A stretch of DNA of 64,000 nucleotides, from positions 186,001-250,000 of the forward strand of contig CAVWDI010000029.1 of the NCBI GenBank assembly GCA_963753725.1. The letters are read 5' to 3'. This DNA comes from CAVWDI01 sp963753725. Lineage in GTDB: Bacteria; Chloroflexota; Anaerolineae; Anaerolineales; UBA4823. The notes under the pieces were generated by a model. The model was not told the origin of the DNA, searched no databases, and saw only the letters and a list, made by a program, of their open reading frames with translations. Positions 8,570-17,637 of this stretch are shown here, in pieces (the first letter of the stretch is position 1; each line of letters opens with the position of its first letter). The position numbers and the translations under genes are program-made.

Positions 8570-9523
8570 ATGGAAATGATTACATTTGCTGACGTAAAAA
8601 TATCCACCCCGGCCCTCAGCGGAATCCAATCGACAGTTGGGGGTACCCCGCTGTTACCGTTGGCACGTTTATCGGAAAGAATCCCTCCGGAGGTTCAGGT
8701 GTTAGCAAAAGCGGAATGGTTCAACCCGGGCGGTTCGGTGAAAGATCGACCCGCTCTGAATATCATCCGCAGCGCCATCTCAGACAGCTCGCTTACCCCT
8801 GACAAAAGGCTTCTCGATTCTACCTCCGGGAATATGGGTATCTCATATGCCACCCTCGGCGCCGCGATGGGAGTAGGGGTCACTCTGGTGATGCCGGCCA
8901 ATGCCAGCCCCGAGCGCATCGCCATCCTGCGCGCCCTGGGCGCTGAACTTATCCTGAGCGACCCGCTGGAGGGCTCTGACGGCGCCATTGACACTGCCCG
9001 GGTACTGGCTGCCGGGAACCCAAAACTGTATTTCTACGCCAACCAGTACGATAACCCTGCCAACTGGTTGAGCCACTACAACTCAACCGGACCAGAGATC
9101 CTGGATGGCACCAGCGGTGAGATCACCCACTTCATCGCTGGAATGGGCACCTCCGGAACAATCACCGGCGTAACGCGCTATCTACGCCAGCAAAAACCTT
9201 CCGTTCAAACGATCGCCGTGCAGCCCGATTCATCACTGCATGGTTTGGAAGGCTTAAAACACATGGCTTCTACCATCAATCCCGCCATATACGACCCGGG
9301 ACTGCCTGATGATACGCTAGAGATTTCAACCGAGGCTGCCCACGAGATGGTGCGGAAGCTGGCACAAAAGGAAGGTCTCTTTGTGGGCGTTTCCTCGGGG
9401 GCTGCCGCGGCCGCGGCTCTGCAAATTGCGCAGGGTCTGGAACGAGGTGTGGTGGTGACCGTTTTTCCGGATGCCGGGTACAAATACCTAAGCGATAAAG
9501 CGCTGTGGCAAATTGAGAACTGA
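8570..9523 (+). CDS. cysM: Cysteine synthase (PLP-dependent, CysM type)
   Basis: This is a 317-residue fold-type II PLP enzyme. The PLP lysine is K58 in 'NPGGSVKDRPA'. The substrate loop 'STSGNMGISYA' and the phosphate-binding 'GMGTSGTITGV' are present, as is the C-terminal 'VGVSSGAAAAAAL'. It makes cysteine from an activated serine and a sulfide donor. The next genes encode a JAMM protease, a ThiS-like carrier and a MoeB-rhodanese. That is the set used in the CysO-thiocarboxylate route of Mycobacterium tuberculosis, so this enzyme probably uses a carrier-protein thiocarboxylate instead of free sulfide. Expression is likely controlled through the long leader. The start is ATG after a 'TTGGAGTAATAAG' ribosome site. 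Confidence 0.93.
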   Translation: MEMITFADVKISTPALSGIQSTVGGTPLLPLARLSERIPPEVQVLAKAEWFNPGGSVKDRPALNIIRSAISDSSLTPDKRLLDSTSGNMGISYATLGAAMGVGVTLVMPANASPERIAILRALGAELILSDPLEGSDGAIDTARVLAAGNPKLYFYANQYDNPANWLSHYNSTGPEILDGTSGEITHFIAGMGTSGTITGVTRYLRQQKPSVQTIAVQPDSSLHGLEGLKHMASTINPAIYDPGLPDDTLEISTEAAHEMVRKLAQKEGLFVGVSSGAAAAAALQIAQGLERGVVVTVFPDAGYKYLSDKALWQIEN

Positions 9524-9554
9524 TTACTTGTATCGAAAAGGATATTGACAACAA

Positions 9555-10037
9555 ATGACCCTGATTGTCCCGCCCGAATTGATGCGCCAGCTGCGCACCC
9601 ACGCCGAATCCAGCTATCCGGAAGAGGGCGCCGGGCTGCTGATGGGTCTGGTTGATGGTGAATCTCGGGTGGTGAAAGCGGTTTATGAATTAAGCAACGC
9701 CCGAGAGTCAGGCGCCCGGCACAACCGCTACCTGATCACCCCCCATGACATGCTGCGCGCCGAAGATGAAGCCGCGCAGCGCGGTATGGATGTGCTGGGC
9801 GTGTTCCATTCCCACCCCGACCATCCAAACCGGCCGTCCGACTTCGACCGCCAATGGGCTATGCCCTGGTTTTCGTACCTCATCACCAGCGTCGAATCCG
9901 GAAGGGCCACCGGCAGCCGTTCCTGGCGCCTGATGGAAGACCGTGGATCTTTTTTTGAAGAGCAAATCGAAAGCAAGACACCTGGCGCACTTACTCGTAT
10001 GAAAGCCTCATCAACAGGGGAATCTGCCGAGATATAA
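9555..10037 (+). CDS. JAMM/MPN+ metalloprotease (Mec+-like), cysteine-releasing
   Basis: This is a 160-residue JAB1/MPN/Mov34 metalloenzyme. The zinc motif is 'HSHPDHPNRPSDFD' (His85, His87, Ser95, Asp98), with the upstream catalytic Glu in 'YPEEGAGLLMG' (E23/E24). In the CysO pathway the homologue Mec+ clips the newly formed cysteine from the C-terminal glycine of the carrier protein. That job fits its position between cysM and the carrier gene. The C-terminal ~40 residues past the domain are low-complexity. The start ATG lies 31 nt after the cysM stop. Other bacterial JAMM proteins act on siderophores or ubiquitin-like proteins, so the assignment rests on context. Confidence 0.88.
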   Translation: MTLIVPPELMRQLRTHAESSYPEEGAGLLMGLVDGESRVVKAVYELSNARESGARHNRYLITPHDMLRAEDEAAQRGMDVLGVFHSHPDHPNRPSDFDRQWAMPWFSYLITSVESGRATGSRSWRLMEDRGSFFEEQIESKTPGALTRMKASSTGESAEI

Positions 10038-10091
10038 ATATGTTAGTATTAAAATAAGAAATTGCATCCTAATTTACAAATAACACAAGAC

Positions 10092-10367
10092 ATGACAAAT
10101 CTACGCATCCCCACTCCCCTGCGGACCTACACCGGGGGAAAAAGCGAAATTCAGATCACCGGTCAAACGGTCGCCGAAGCCATGGATGACCTTGTTCGTC
10201 AGTACCCCGATATGAAGCAGCATATCTTCAACGAAGATGGTCAGCTGCGGCCATTCATCAACCTTTTCCTGGGTGAAGACAATATCAAAGATTTGCCACA
10301 ACGTCTGGACACACCCATCGGCGATAACCAGCGCCTGCTGCTAATCCCCAGCATCGCCGGCGGATGA
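10092..10367 (+). CDS. ThiS/MoaD-like sulfur carrier protein (CysO type)
   Basis: This is a 91-residue beta-grasp sulfur carrier. 'IPTPLRTYTGGKSEIQI' opens it, 'VAEAMDDLVRQYPDMKQHIF' forms the helix, 'LRPFINLFLGEDNI' and 'RLLLIPSIAGG' close it, ending in the diagnostic Gly-Gly. The C-terminal glycine would be adenylated and thiocarboxylated by the MoeB-like protein encoded next, then used by CysM. ATG 10092 is chosen over an upstream in-frame TTG (10062) because the domain begins directly after it. It is slightly longer than MoaD (about 80), as CysO proteins are. Confidence 0.88.
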   Translation: MTNLRIPTPLRTYTGGKSEIQITGQTVAEAMDDLVRQYPDMKQHIFNEDGQLRPFINLFLGEDNIKDLPQRLDTPIGDNQRLLLIPSIAGG

Positions 10368-10406
10368 CGCCCCCTATCCCATATCCCCTGATTTTTCCCC
10401 TACCCC

Positions 10407-11564
10407 ATGCTCCCCGACCTCTCACACTCCGAAATCCTGCGCTACTCCCGCCACCTTTTAATACCCGAAGTCGGGCTGGAAGGTCAGCGCAAACTGAAAG
10501 CCTCTTCCGCATTAATTATTGGGACCGGCGGCCTGGGTTCACCGGTCTCCCTTTACCTGGCGGCGGCCGGCGTCGGTCGCATCGGCCTGGTAGATTATGA
10601 CGTGGTCGATTTCTCGAACTTGCAGCGCCAGGTCATCCACGGTTCATCAAACCTGGGGCAATTGAAAGTCGAATCAGCCCGGTCGCGCATGCTGGACATC
10701 AACCCGGATATCCAGGTCGATACATTCAACCAAGTCTTCACCTCCGAAAACGCATTTCGGATCGCCCAGGACTACGACATCATCATCGACGGCACGGACA
10801 ACTTCCCCACCCGCTACCTGACCAACGACCTGTGCGTGCTGACTGGCAAACCCAATGTGTACGGCTCGATTTTCCGTTTTGACGGGCAGGTCAGCGTGTT
10901 CGACGCCCGCCATGGACCCTGCTACCGCTGCCTGTTCCCCGAACCGCCCCCTCCCGGGCTGGTGCCTTCATGCGCCGAGGGCGGCGTGCTGGGCGTGCTG
11001 CCCGGTACGATCGGCTCTATCCAGGCCTCGGAAGCTTTGAAAGTGCTGCTGGGTATCGGCGATCCGCTCATCGGGCGTTTGCTGTTGTACAACGCGCTGG
11101 ATATGTCGTTTGATTTTGTGAAGCTGAGGAAGAATCCGCATATGTAAAGTCTGCAGCGCCGAACCCGAAATCACGGAACTGATCGATTACGAAGAATTCT
11201 GCGGCGTTCCCGCCCACGACCACGATGAAGGTTCCGCCGGTATCGAGTGGGACATCACCGCCCAGCAGCTCTCTGAAATGTATGGAGTGACGGAAAGGAT
11301 ATCCGTCTGCTGGATGTGCGCGAGCCGCACGAACTGGAAATCTCACATCTGGACGGCGCCACGCTCATCCCGCTCGGTCAGCTGGCCTCACGCCTGTCAG
11401 AATTGGACAGCGCTGAAGAAATGGTGGTGTTCTGCAAGTCCGGTACCCGTTCCGCAAGGGCGATGGAGCTGCTGGTCAGCGCTGGCTTTCGCAAAGCGAA
11501 GAACCTCAAGGGGGGCATCAACGCCTGGGCTGTGGATGTTGATCCCAGCCTGCCGGTGTACTAG
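10407..11564 (+). CDS. MoeB/MoeZ-type adenylyltransferase-rhodanese fusion, frameshifted
   Basis: The N-terminal E1-like domain has the ATP site 'IIGTGGLGSPVSLYLAAAGVG', 'DYDVVDFSNLQRQ' and the region around the catalytic Cys 'VPSCAEGG'. One zinc pair 'CYRC' is in the first frame. The second zinc pair 'CKVC' lies in the next frame, just after the apparent stop, so translation must continue: 'RKNPH' then 'CKVCSAEPEITELIDYEEFCG'. A second shift near 11285 leads into a rhodanese domain: 'IRLLDVREPHELEISHL' and the active-site loop 'VVFCKSGTRSA'. Read through, the protein is ~385 residues, like MoeZ. It would activate and sulfurate the GG carrier. Two indels in one gene look like sequence errors. 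Confidence 0.85.
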
Positions 11565-11680
11565 TTCAATCCTAAATTTCTCAAATCAAAGTTTCTTTTT
11601 GTAGAACAGGTTTTATACATGCTAAATGTTTTGTGTGCAGGAGCTTTTGTGCATGTGATTTCCCTGCCCGTACATGCGAA

Positions 11681-11705
11681 AATGCGGGAGCGTGGTTCCC
11701 GCACT
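11681..11705 (-). terminator. Intrinsic terminator of the META-domain gene
   Basis: TGCGGGA (11683-11689) and TCCCGCA (11697-11703) form a 7-bp GC-rich stem with a 7-nt loop. Read on the minus strand it is followed by TTTTC, so it can end the minus-strand META-domain transcript. It may also act weakly for the plus-strand operon that ends at 11564. Confidence 0.55.
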
Positions 11706-11774
11706 CCATAAAATTAATAATTGTAGTTCAGGTTTCAGACCCTTGGTGGACAGCACCCTATTCTGCAAAACAGG

Positions 11775-12560
11775 TTACGGCATCTTAGTAAACGTCCCCA
11801 CCCGCGTCCCCTCTTCAGTAAACATATCCATACGATCATTCTCAATCTCAAAGGTCGCAGCAGTCTCCAGCGCCGCCAGATACTGCCCCTCCTGTTCCAT
11901 CACCCCTTCCGATTCGGCGCAGAATTTGCGCGTTGCTGCGACCGGTCCGATTTTAATATTCTCTCCATCCACCTCATACGAAGCATTGTAGCTATTGCAT
12001 CCGGCACTTCCGCTCAGCTTACCGCCTTCTCCAAACTCACAGTCAATTCAGTGCCAATGATCACCGAGACCACAGCCTCCCTTGCCGTTGTTATACGAAA
12101 TGACTTCCCATGCGCTGCCTTCTAGCGAGATCTCTTCATGCGGTTCAAAAACCAGCAAAGGCTCACCATTCTCGTCCAGCAACACCAGGTTTGCACCCTC
12201 CAATTTATAACTCACTGCTGATCCTAGCGCCTGCATGTAAGCGCTCTCCAACTGCATGACCGGTTCCGGGCAGGCCATCAATGTGGTCGAGGCCGGACCG
12301 ATGGTTATAACATCGCCATCCACTTTATACTGAGCCGAATAACTATTACAGCCGCTCGAGCCGCCCACTCTGCCGTCGTCACCAAAACTGGCAGAAATAT
12401 TGGTGTCTGGTAAGAGCTCTTCACCTGCTAAATTCACCAACCGCCAGTTTGTGCCTTCGAGCGAGAATGAAGTTCCTAGATTAATCGTGCAAGCGGCTAT
12501 CAGTGAGGATACCGCCAGAATGGGTACCAGAGTAAATATCCATAAACGTAGGCTTTCCAT
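11775..12560 (-). CDS. Lipoprotein with two META domains, frameshifted
   Basis: The N-terminus is a lipoprotein signal ('LAVSSLIAAC'). Two META (HslJ-like) modules follow. The first has 'LEGTNWRLVNLAGEEL', 'GSSGCNSYSAQYKV' and 'GPASTTLMACPEPVMQLE'. The second starts 'LEGSAWEVISYNNGKGG', is broken by an apparent stop, and continues in another frame with 'GCNSYNASYEVDGENIKIGP' and 'VMEQEGQYLAAL'. Two compensating indels, near 12065 and 12030, restore one ~260-residue protein. META domains occur in secreted stress proteins such as HslJ. The ligand is unknown. The upstream ~215 nt hold nothing else recognisable. Confidence 0.78.
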
Positions 12561-12777
12561 TTGTAGTTTTTCTCCTTTGCGAAATCTCTTGTTATTATTT
12601 TAAATCCGAATATTACTTTGCTGCTTATATCGATATAATTAACGCAATATCAATCCAAATAGTTCCGCAGTTTCCAAGACATTGCTGAATAAGTAGTCGA
12701 GAAAATATCCTTTCAATAATCCAACTGAACCAGCCAGCCTGAAAATAATAATAAATCAAATTCCAAGGAGAATAATT

Positions 12778-13886
12778 ATGAATATTTCAAACCTTTACCA
12801 GAACCGGATGAGCAGTCTGCAGGAACAAATAAAAGAAAAGGGCGTGGATCTTGTCGCAATCGCACCCTCGGCCAATATGACTTACCTGATTGGGTTCGCA
12901 CCCCTTATGGACGAACGCTTTTGTTCTCTTCTGGTTACAAAGGAATCCTTCCAATTGGTCATCCCCCAGCTTAATGCTGACCAGGTCGAAACTCATACTG
13001 GATTGCAGGTCATCCGCTGGACGGATACGCAAGGCCCCCACTTTGCGTTAAAAACAGCACTAGGGGAATTGGATTTGCCCGCAGGATTGGTATTAGCTGC
13101 CGACGACACGATGCGGGCTGATTACCTGCTGCTGTTGATGGATAATTCAAATCCTGGCAAATCGATCCCGGCCGGAGATTTTAATTTTCCATCTGCGCAT
13201 GGTCAAAGCTCCCGCCGAAATTGAATTTTTGTCCCAAGCGGCTGCTTTAGCTGACCAGGCTATGCAGGTCGGTATCGAATCCTGCCAGCCAGGTATCAGC
13301 GAGCGGCAGATTGCGCGAAAAATTTCCGATTGTTTCAACGAAAATGGGGCTGAAAGTGTGGACTTCACAATTATCGCCTCTGGACCAAACGGCGCCTATC
13401 CACACCATATGGTCAGCGACCGCGTTATGGAACGCGGAGATACCATCGTCATCGATATTGGTGGTACCTTGAACGGCTATAAATCTGACATCACGAGAAT
13501 GGTCCAACTTGGAGATCCACCGCAGCAAGTTCTGGATGTGCATGACGCGGTATTACGAGCCAACCAGGCAGGACGGAATGCGGCTGTGCCCGGGGTAAAA
13601 GCCAGCGAAGTCGACCACGCCGCACGCAGCTCACTGCAAAGCGATGGTCTTGCCGAACTTTTCGCCCACCGCACCGGGCACGGGTTGGGGATGGAGAATG
13701 CATGAACCACCCTGGATTGCATCCACAAGCGATACCATTCTGGCACCAGGTATGGTTTTTTCAATCGAACCGGGTGTTTACCTCCCCGGCAAGTTTGGAG
13801 TCCGCATCGAGGATGTTGTGGTGGTAACCGAGGGGGAATGCCGCCTGCTCACTGGTTCCCCTCACAAGCTGGTGATTAAGGAATAA
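12778..13886 (+). CDS. M24 family Xaa-Pro dipeptidase/aminopeptidase, two frameshifts
   Basis: Three overlapping frames make one ~369-residue pita-bread metallopeptidase that cleaves X-Pro bonds. The creatinase-like N-domain ('SANMTYLIGFAPLMDERF') ends near 13190. The catalytic domain starts 'RMVKAPAEIEFL' in the next frame and supplies metal ligands in 'VIDIGG', 'KSDITRMV' and 'FAHRTGHGLGME'. The last frame gives 'EPPWI', 'PGMVFSIEPGVYLPGKFGVRIEDVVVV' with the two glutamate ligands. All five metal ligands survive, and both shifts (near 13190 and 13690) are +1. This favours sequence errors over decay. A GGAG site precedes the ATG. Confidence 0.87.
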
Positions 13887-13953
13887 TTAATTTCTTTAGT
13901 ATAATATCCACTTATAAGGTCGAATTTGCCAACTGAGTCAGGAGGAAATACTT

Positions 13954-15237
13954 ATGAGTGAGGCCAGGGAAGGCAGAGGAATTTCGAAAGCTCTCATATT
14001 TGGTTTGGTGGCAGTAATCGTCGTGCTGGGCGCGGCCCTGATCGTGATGGCTGTTGGACGAGCCGGTACCCCAACGGAAACCGTACAAGTCGACGTGCTG
14101 GCCAACAGCGATAACGATTGCGTGGTTTGTCACCGTAAAACGACGCCCGGAATCCTCGAACAATACACCCGCAGCAGCATGGCCGCTGCCGAAGTATCCT
14201 GCCAGAAGTGCCATGAAGTCAAGGAAGACTACCCTGGCGCGGTTGAACATGAAGGCACCTATGTACTGGGTTCACCTACAACCGCTATGTGTCAGGAATG
14301 CCACGCCGCCGAAGTAGCCCAGTTCCATCAAAGCCGCCACAGCCTGCCGGCCTACGTGGCTTACGCTGGTTCTGATGGCTTATCCCCTGAACTTATGGAA
14401 ATGTACGAAGGCATCCCGGAGGGCAGTTATGCGCCGGATAAAGCGCGCAACGCCATCCACATGCTGGAAGGCGAAGCCATGACGCGCTTCACCTGCGAAG
14501 CCTGCCATGACGTCGGTAAACCCGCCGAGGATGGATCACCAGGGCAGTGCCAGAAATGCCATCTGCGGCATGAATTCAGCCTGGAACAGGCTCGCAAACC
14601 CGAAACCTGCAACTTCTGCCATATTGGTCCTGACCATCCCCAATTCGAAATTTACCAGGAATCCCCGCACGGTATCGCCTACCAGACCATGGGACACACC
14701 TGGAATTGGGAAGCCGAACCCGGCACACTGACTGTGGAGGATTTTCCGGCCCCCACCTGCTCCATCTGCCACATGAGCGGTTTCGGCACCTCAGGGACCA
14801 CGCACGATATCGGAGACCGGCTGACATGGTACCTGTTCGCGCCGGTCAGCACCCGCAGACCCTCCTGGCAGGATAACAAAATCCGCATGCAGGGCGTTTG
14901 CCTGGAATGTCACAACCAAACATTCCTGGATGACTTCTATCCTGCGGCCGATAAAGCCACCGAACGGGTTAACGAGTGGGTGGTGGAGAGCCAGGAAATC
15001 ATCGAACCTTTGAAGGAAAAGGGGCTGTTAACCGCTGAACCTTTCGATGAACCGATCGATTTCACCTTCTTCAATTTATGGCATCACTGGGGGCGCACCG
15101 CAAAATTCGGCGTGTGGATGCAGGGTCCCGATTACTCGCAGTGGCACGGCGCCTACGAGGTTTTACACGACCTGGCCGAGTTGCGCGAAATGGTGGAAGA
15201 TAAACTGCATGAAGCAGATGAGGGAGCCTCGAATTAA
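13954..15237 (+). CDS. Octaheme c-type cytochrome, hydroxylamine oxidoreductase-like
   Basis: This 427-residue exported multihaem protein has eight CxxCH sites (Cys at 56, 83, 113, 181, 199, 219, 269, 316). It is anchored by an N-terminal helix (residues 13-34) with no cleavage motif obvious. The C-terminal part contains 'WHHWGRTAKFGVWMQGPDYSQWHGAYEVLHD', the pattern of the octahaem hydroxylamine oxidoreductase family. Members oxidise hydroxylamine or hydrazine, or in non-nitrifiers reduce nitrite or hydroxylamine. The direction here is unknown and the cross-linking tyrosine cannot be judged by eye. It is followed after 2 nt by an 8-TM protein, presumably its membrane electron partner. An AGGAGG site precedes the ATG. 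Confidence 0.85.
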   Translation: MSEAREGRGISKALIFGLVAVIVVLGAALIVMAVGRAGTPTETVQVDVLANSDNDCVVCHRKTTPGILEQYTRSSMAAAEVSCQKCHEVKEDYPGAVEHEGTYVLGSPTTAMCQECHAAEVAQFHQSRHSLPAYVAYAGSDGLSPELMEMYEGIPEGSYAPDKARNAIHMLEGEAMTRFTCEACHDVGKPAEDGSPGQCQKCHLRHEFSLEQARKPETCNFCHIGPDHPQFEIYQESPHGIAYQTMGHTWNWEAEPGTLTVEDFPAPTCSICHMSGFGTSGTTHDIGDRLTWYLFAPVSTRRPSWQDNKIRMQGVCLECHNQTFLDDFYPAADKATERVNEWVVESQEIIEPLKEKGLLTAEPFDEPIDFTFFNLWHHWGRTAKFGVWMQGPDYSQWHGAYEVLHDLAELREMVEDKLHEADEGASN

Positions 15238-15239
15238 CC

Positions 15240-16148
15240 ATGTACCCACTCGCAACCATGTTCCCAGGGGTGCGGCGGTTACGTATACCCATCACCCGCG
15301 ACCAGACCATGCTGCTGATGGCGGCCCTCAACGAGATACTGCTGGGTCTGGAAACCTTTATCGCCCACCTGATCAGCGGCACCATCATACCTTACGAGTG
15401 GATTCCGATCCTATTCGGCCCCATTGCTGGCATTTTTCTGCTGCTGGCGGGACTGTTAGCCGTACGCAACCGGCCGCTTGCCATCATTATCGCCACAACA
15501 GTCTTCCTGACCAGCATTCTGGTCGGGCTGCTGGGCGCATATTTCCACACCGTGCGCGCAATTCTGCCCTATGCGCAGCTCGGCAGCCAGGTATCGGTGC
15601 CTCTGCTGGTCTGGGCTCCGCCAATTCTCGGACCGCTCACCTTTTCACTGGTCGGTCTGCTGGGTCTCAGCGCGGCCTGGGTGGAAAATCCCCCTGACAG
15701 CGGCACACTGATCCTGCTGGGCGGGCGTAAGATCAGCCTGCCGTACAGCAAAACCCGGGCTTATTACTTCATCACCGGCATGGCTGCCCTGGCGACTGTG
15801 ATCAGCAGTGTGCTCGACCACGCCCGCACAGATTTCTCCAATCCCTGGCTGTGGGTGCCCACAGCTGTTGGCGTGTTCGCGACCGTGGTTGCTGTTGTGC
15901 TGGGCGCACTGGACAAGCCCTCGCGCGCTGACTTGATTACCTACTTGACAGCCATGCTGCTGATGATCTTAGTGGGTGTAGTTGGTCTTGGGCTGCACAT
16001 AAGCCAGAACCTCACTACCCAGGGGGTGATCGTCGGCGAACGCTTTATTCGCGGCGCGCCATTCCTGGCCCCGCTGCTTTTCACAAATATTGGCTCCATC
16101 GGTCTGATCGCCCTATTGGACCCGGTCGAAAGGGGTGTTGATTCGTAG
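15240..16148 (+). CDS. Eight-TM membrane protein paired with the octaheme cytochrome
   Basis: I do not recognise this 302-residue protein. It is almost wholly hydrophobic with about eight helices (e.g. 'IFLLLAGLLAV', 'VFLTSILVGLLGAYFHTV', 'TAVGVFATVVAVVLGAL', 'YLTAMLLMILVGVVGLGLHI'). Histidines lie within or near helices ('FIAHLI', 'AYFHTV', 'VLDHARTD', 'GLHISQN') and could be haem b ligands, but that is inference. It starts 2 nt after the cytochrome stop, so co-translation is expected. A role as quinone-linked electron donor or acceptor for the cytochrome is plausible. In epsilonproteobacteria this place is taken by a NapC-type haem protein, which this is not. Confidence 0.7.
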   Translation: MYPLATMFPGVRRLRIPITRDQTMLLMAALNEILLGLETFIAHLISGTIIPYEWIPILFGPIAGIFLLLAGLLAVRNRPLAIIIATTVFLTSILVGLLGAYFHTVRAILPYAQLGSQVSVPLLVWAPPILGPLTFSLVGLLGLSAAWVENPPDSGTLILLGGRKISLPYSKTRAYYFITGMAALATVISSVLDHARTDFSNPWLWVPTAVGVFATVVAVVLGALDKPSRADLITYLTAMLLMILVGVVGLGLHISQNLTTQGVIVGERFIRGAPFLAPLLFTNIGSIGLIALLDPVERGVDS

Positions 16149-16196
16149 CCATTTTGTATTCGCAGGAATTGGGGGAATTTAGATTACAATATAATT

Positions 16197-16232
16197 CCCG
16201 CGGGACGCCTCATGTTTGCCCCCGCGGGTTTT
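16197..16232 (+). terminator. Intrinsic terminator after the octaheme operon
   Basis: CCCGCGGG (16197-16204) pairs with CCCGCGGG (16221-16228), since each is its own reverse complement, with a 16-nt loop. It is followed by TTTT. It lies 49 nt after the stop of the membrane-protein gene and probably ends the octaheme operon. Confidence 0.6.
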
Positions 16233-16529
16233 CATTACTTTTCCTCCGCCGACTGCCTTATATTTGCCCCCGGTCTGCCCTCATATGTTCCCCGTGGGTT
16301 CCCCTCATATGCCCTCCCGCGGGTTGATACACTTATAATTGCAAATACTTCTAACGCGCACTACCCCCTTAATTCAAACAATATTAAATCCCACGGGAAG
16401 TTGCCTCGTTCGTATCCTCTTTCCAACACAATTCCACTGATCCAAATACTTCCGCCCACTTACAAAAGATCATTTCGACATAGACTTATCAAACACGGTA
16501 CAAGTTATCTCCACCCAACCCCCCGCGGG
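16197..16529. repeat. Cluster of six CCCGYGGG palindromes
   Basis: The gene-free ~650 bp before the polyphosphate locus holds CCCGCGGG at 16197, 16221, 16316 and 16522, and the variants CCCGTGGG at 16291 and CCCACGGG at 16390. Five of the six are followed by a T/G-rich 'GGTT'-like edge or flanked by runs of C. 'CCTCATATG' also recurs near 16279 and 16303. An open frame of 123 codons here has no protein-like composition and I do not call it. Beyond 16530 I see nothing except a weak AT-rich promoter-like stretch near 16695. Confidence 0.5.
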
Positions 16530-16797
16530 TTGTTAACATACAAATCTAATTTCTTCTCTAACATTCAAAAACACCGTTACTAAACTTCATCTCAAACCTG
16601 CAGGGGGGCATCTTGTGAGGCACATCCAATTCGTCCATCGCGAGGGATTATCTTGACTTGCGGTTGGGGACCTGTTAACCTTTCAGAAATCAGGTAAAAT
16701 ATTTTATACCGATCAACAATGGGTTATTTACAAACGCCTGGCTTTAAAGGACAATAACCCCCAGTCATTCAGTACCTCTTAAAAGGAAGCGTGTTCC

Positions 16798-17637
16798 ATG
16801 TTGGACAAAATTGATTTAAACCAGAAGATCGATAAGGCGGACTACAAACGTATCATGCCTGCCCTGGCAAATCGCCTGTACGCCATCCAAAAACAATCCT
16901 GGGATGCAAATATACCGGTGATCATTCTTTTTGAAGGTTGGGATGCAGCCGGCAAAGGAACCTCCATCCAGAGATTGACCCGTCATCTTGACCCGCGCGG
17001 ATACAAGCTGTATCCCATTCGGGCTGCCCGTACCTATGAGAATAAAAGACCATGGTTGTGGCGCTTTTGGCTGAAAATACCCGCCCGCGGTGAATGGGCT
17101 ATCTTCGATCGTTCATGGTACGGCCGCATTATGGTTGAGCGGGTGGAAAGTCTTGTCTCAGAACAAAAGTGGCGGCGCGCCTACCGCGATATTGTTGATT
17201 TCGAACGCACCCTGGCAGATGACGGCCATCTGATCATAAAATTTTTCCTGCACATCAGCCAAGAAGAACAAAAACGAAGGTTCAAAAAACTGGCGAAAGA
17301 TCCGTTGACCGCCTGGTATGTTACCGCAGAAGATTGGGAACATCACCGCAATTACGATAATTGGACCCTGGCATATGAGGAAGCGTTCGAAAGGACAGAA
17401 ACTGAATGGGGGCCCTGGACAATTGTTGAAGCAACCGACCGCCGGTTTACCTGGGTAAAGATTTATAAAACCGTAATATCATCCCTTGAAGAAGCGCTGG
17501 GATTACAACCCCAACCATTTGATCTGGACCCTCCGCTGGAATTTGCGGATGAACCCATAGGATTAACTCAGGAGACAGACCAACCTGACGCAGAAGTAGA
17601 GGTTGTGTCACACGGGGAAGGAGATGACCATGCTTAA
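16798..17637 (+). CDS. ppk2: Polyphosphate kinase 2 family protein (first copy)
   Basis: This is a 279-residue single-domain PPK2, which transfers phosphate between polyphosphate and nucleotides. The Walker A-like 'FEGWDAAGKGTSIQR' (near residue 46), the 'LDPRGYKLYPIRAA' segment, the lid motif 'FDRSWYGRIMVERV' and the acidic 'FERTLADDGHLIIKFFLHIS' strand are all present. The C-terminal ~40 residues are acidic and family-variable. It overlaps the second PPK2 gene by 8 nt. The two copies differ clearly (for instance 'TYENKRPWLWRFW' versus 'GDSAVRHYLWRFW'), so they may have different nucleotide preference. The class (ADP or AMP) cannot be fixed from motifs alone. Confidence 0.92.
   Translation: MLDKIDLNQKIDKADYKRIMPALANRLYAIQKQSWDANIPVIILFEGWDAAGKGTSIQRLTRHLDPRGYKLYPIRAARTYENKRPWLWRFWLKIPARGEWAIFDRSWYGRIMVERVESLVSEQKWRRAYRDIVDFERTLADDGHLIIKFFLHISQEEQKRRFKKLAKDPLTAWYVTAEDWEHHRNYDNWTLAYEEAFERTETEWGPWTIVEATDRRFTWVKIYKTVISSLEEALGLQPQPFDLDPPLEFADEPIGLTQETDQPDAEVEVVSHGEGDDHA

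Noticed and set aside
11674..11991. Plus-strand frame of 105 codons opposite the META-domain gene.
   Set aside because: It is the antisense shadow of the second META domain, which is recognised on the minus strand.
12778..13886. Breaks in the M24 peptidase considered as programmed ribosomal frameshifts.
   Set aside because: No slippery heptamer or conserved downstream structure was noticed, and similar breaks affect many unrelated genes in the window.
16212..16583. Open frame of 123 codons in the palindrome-rich spacer.
   Set aside because: No ribosome site, odd composition and no domain pattern. The openness follows from the C/T-rich sequence.
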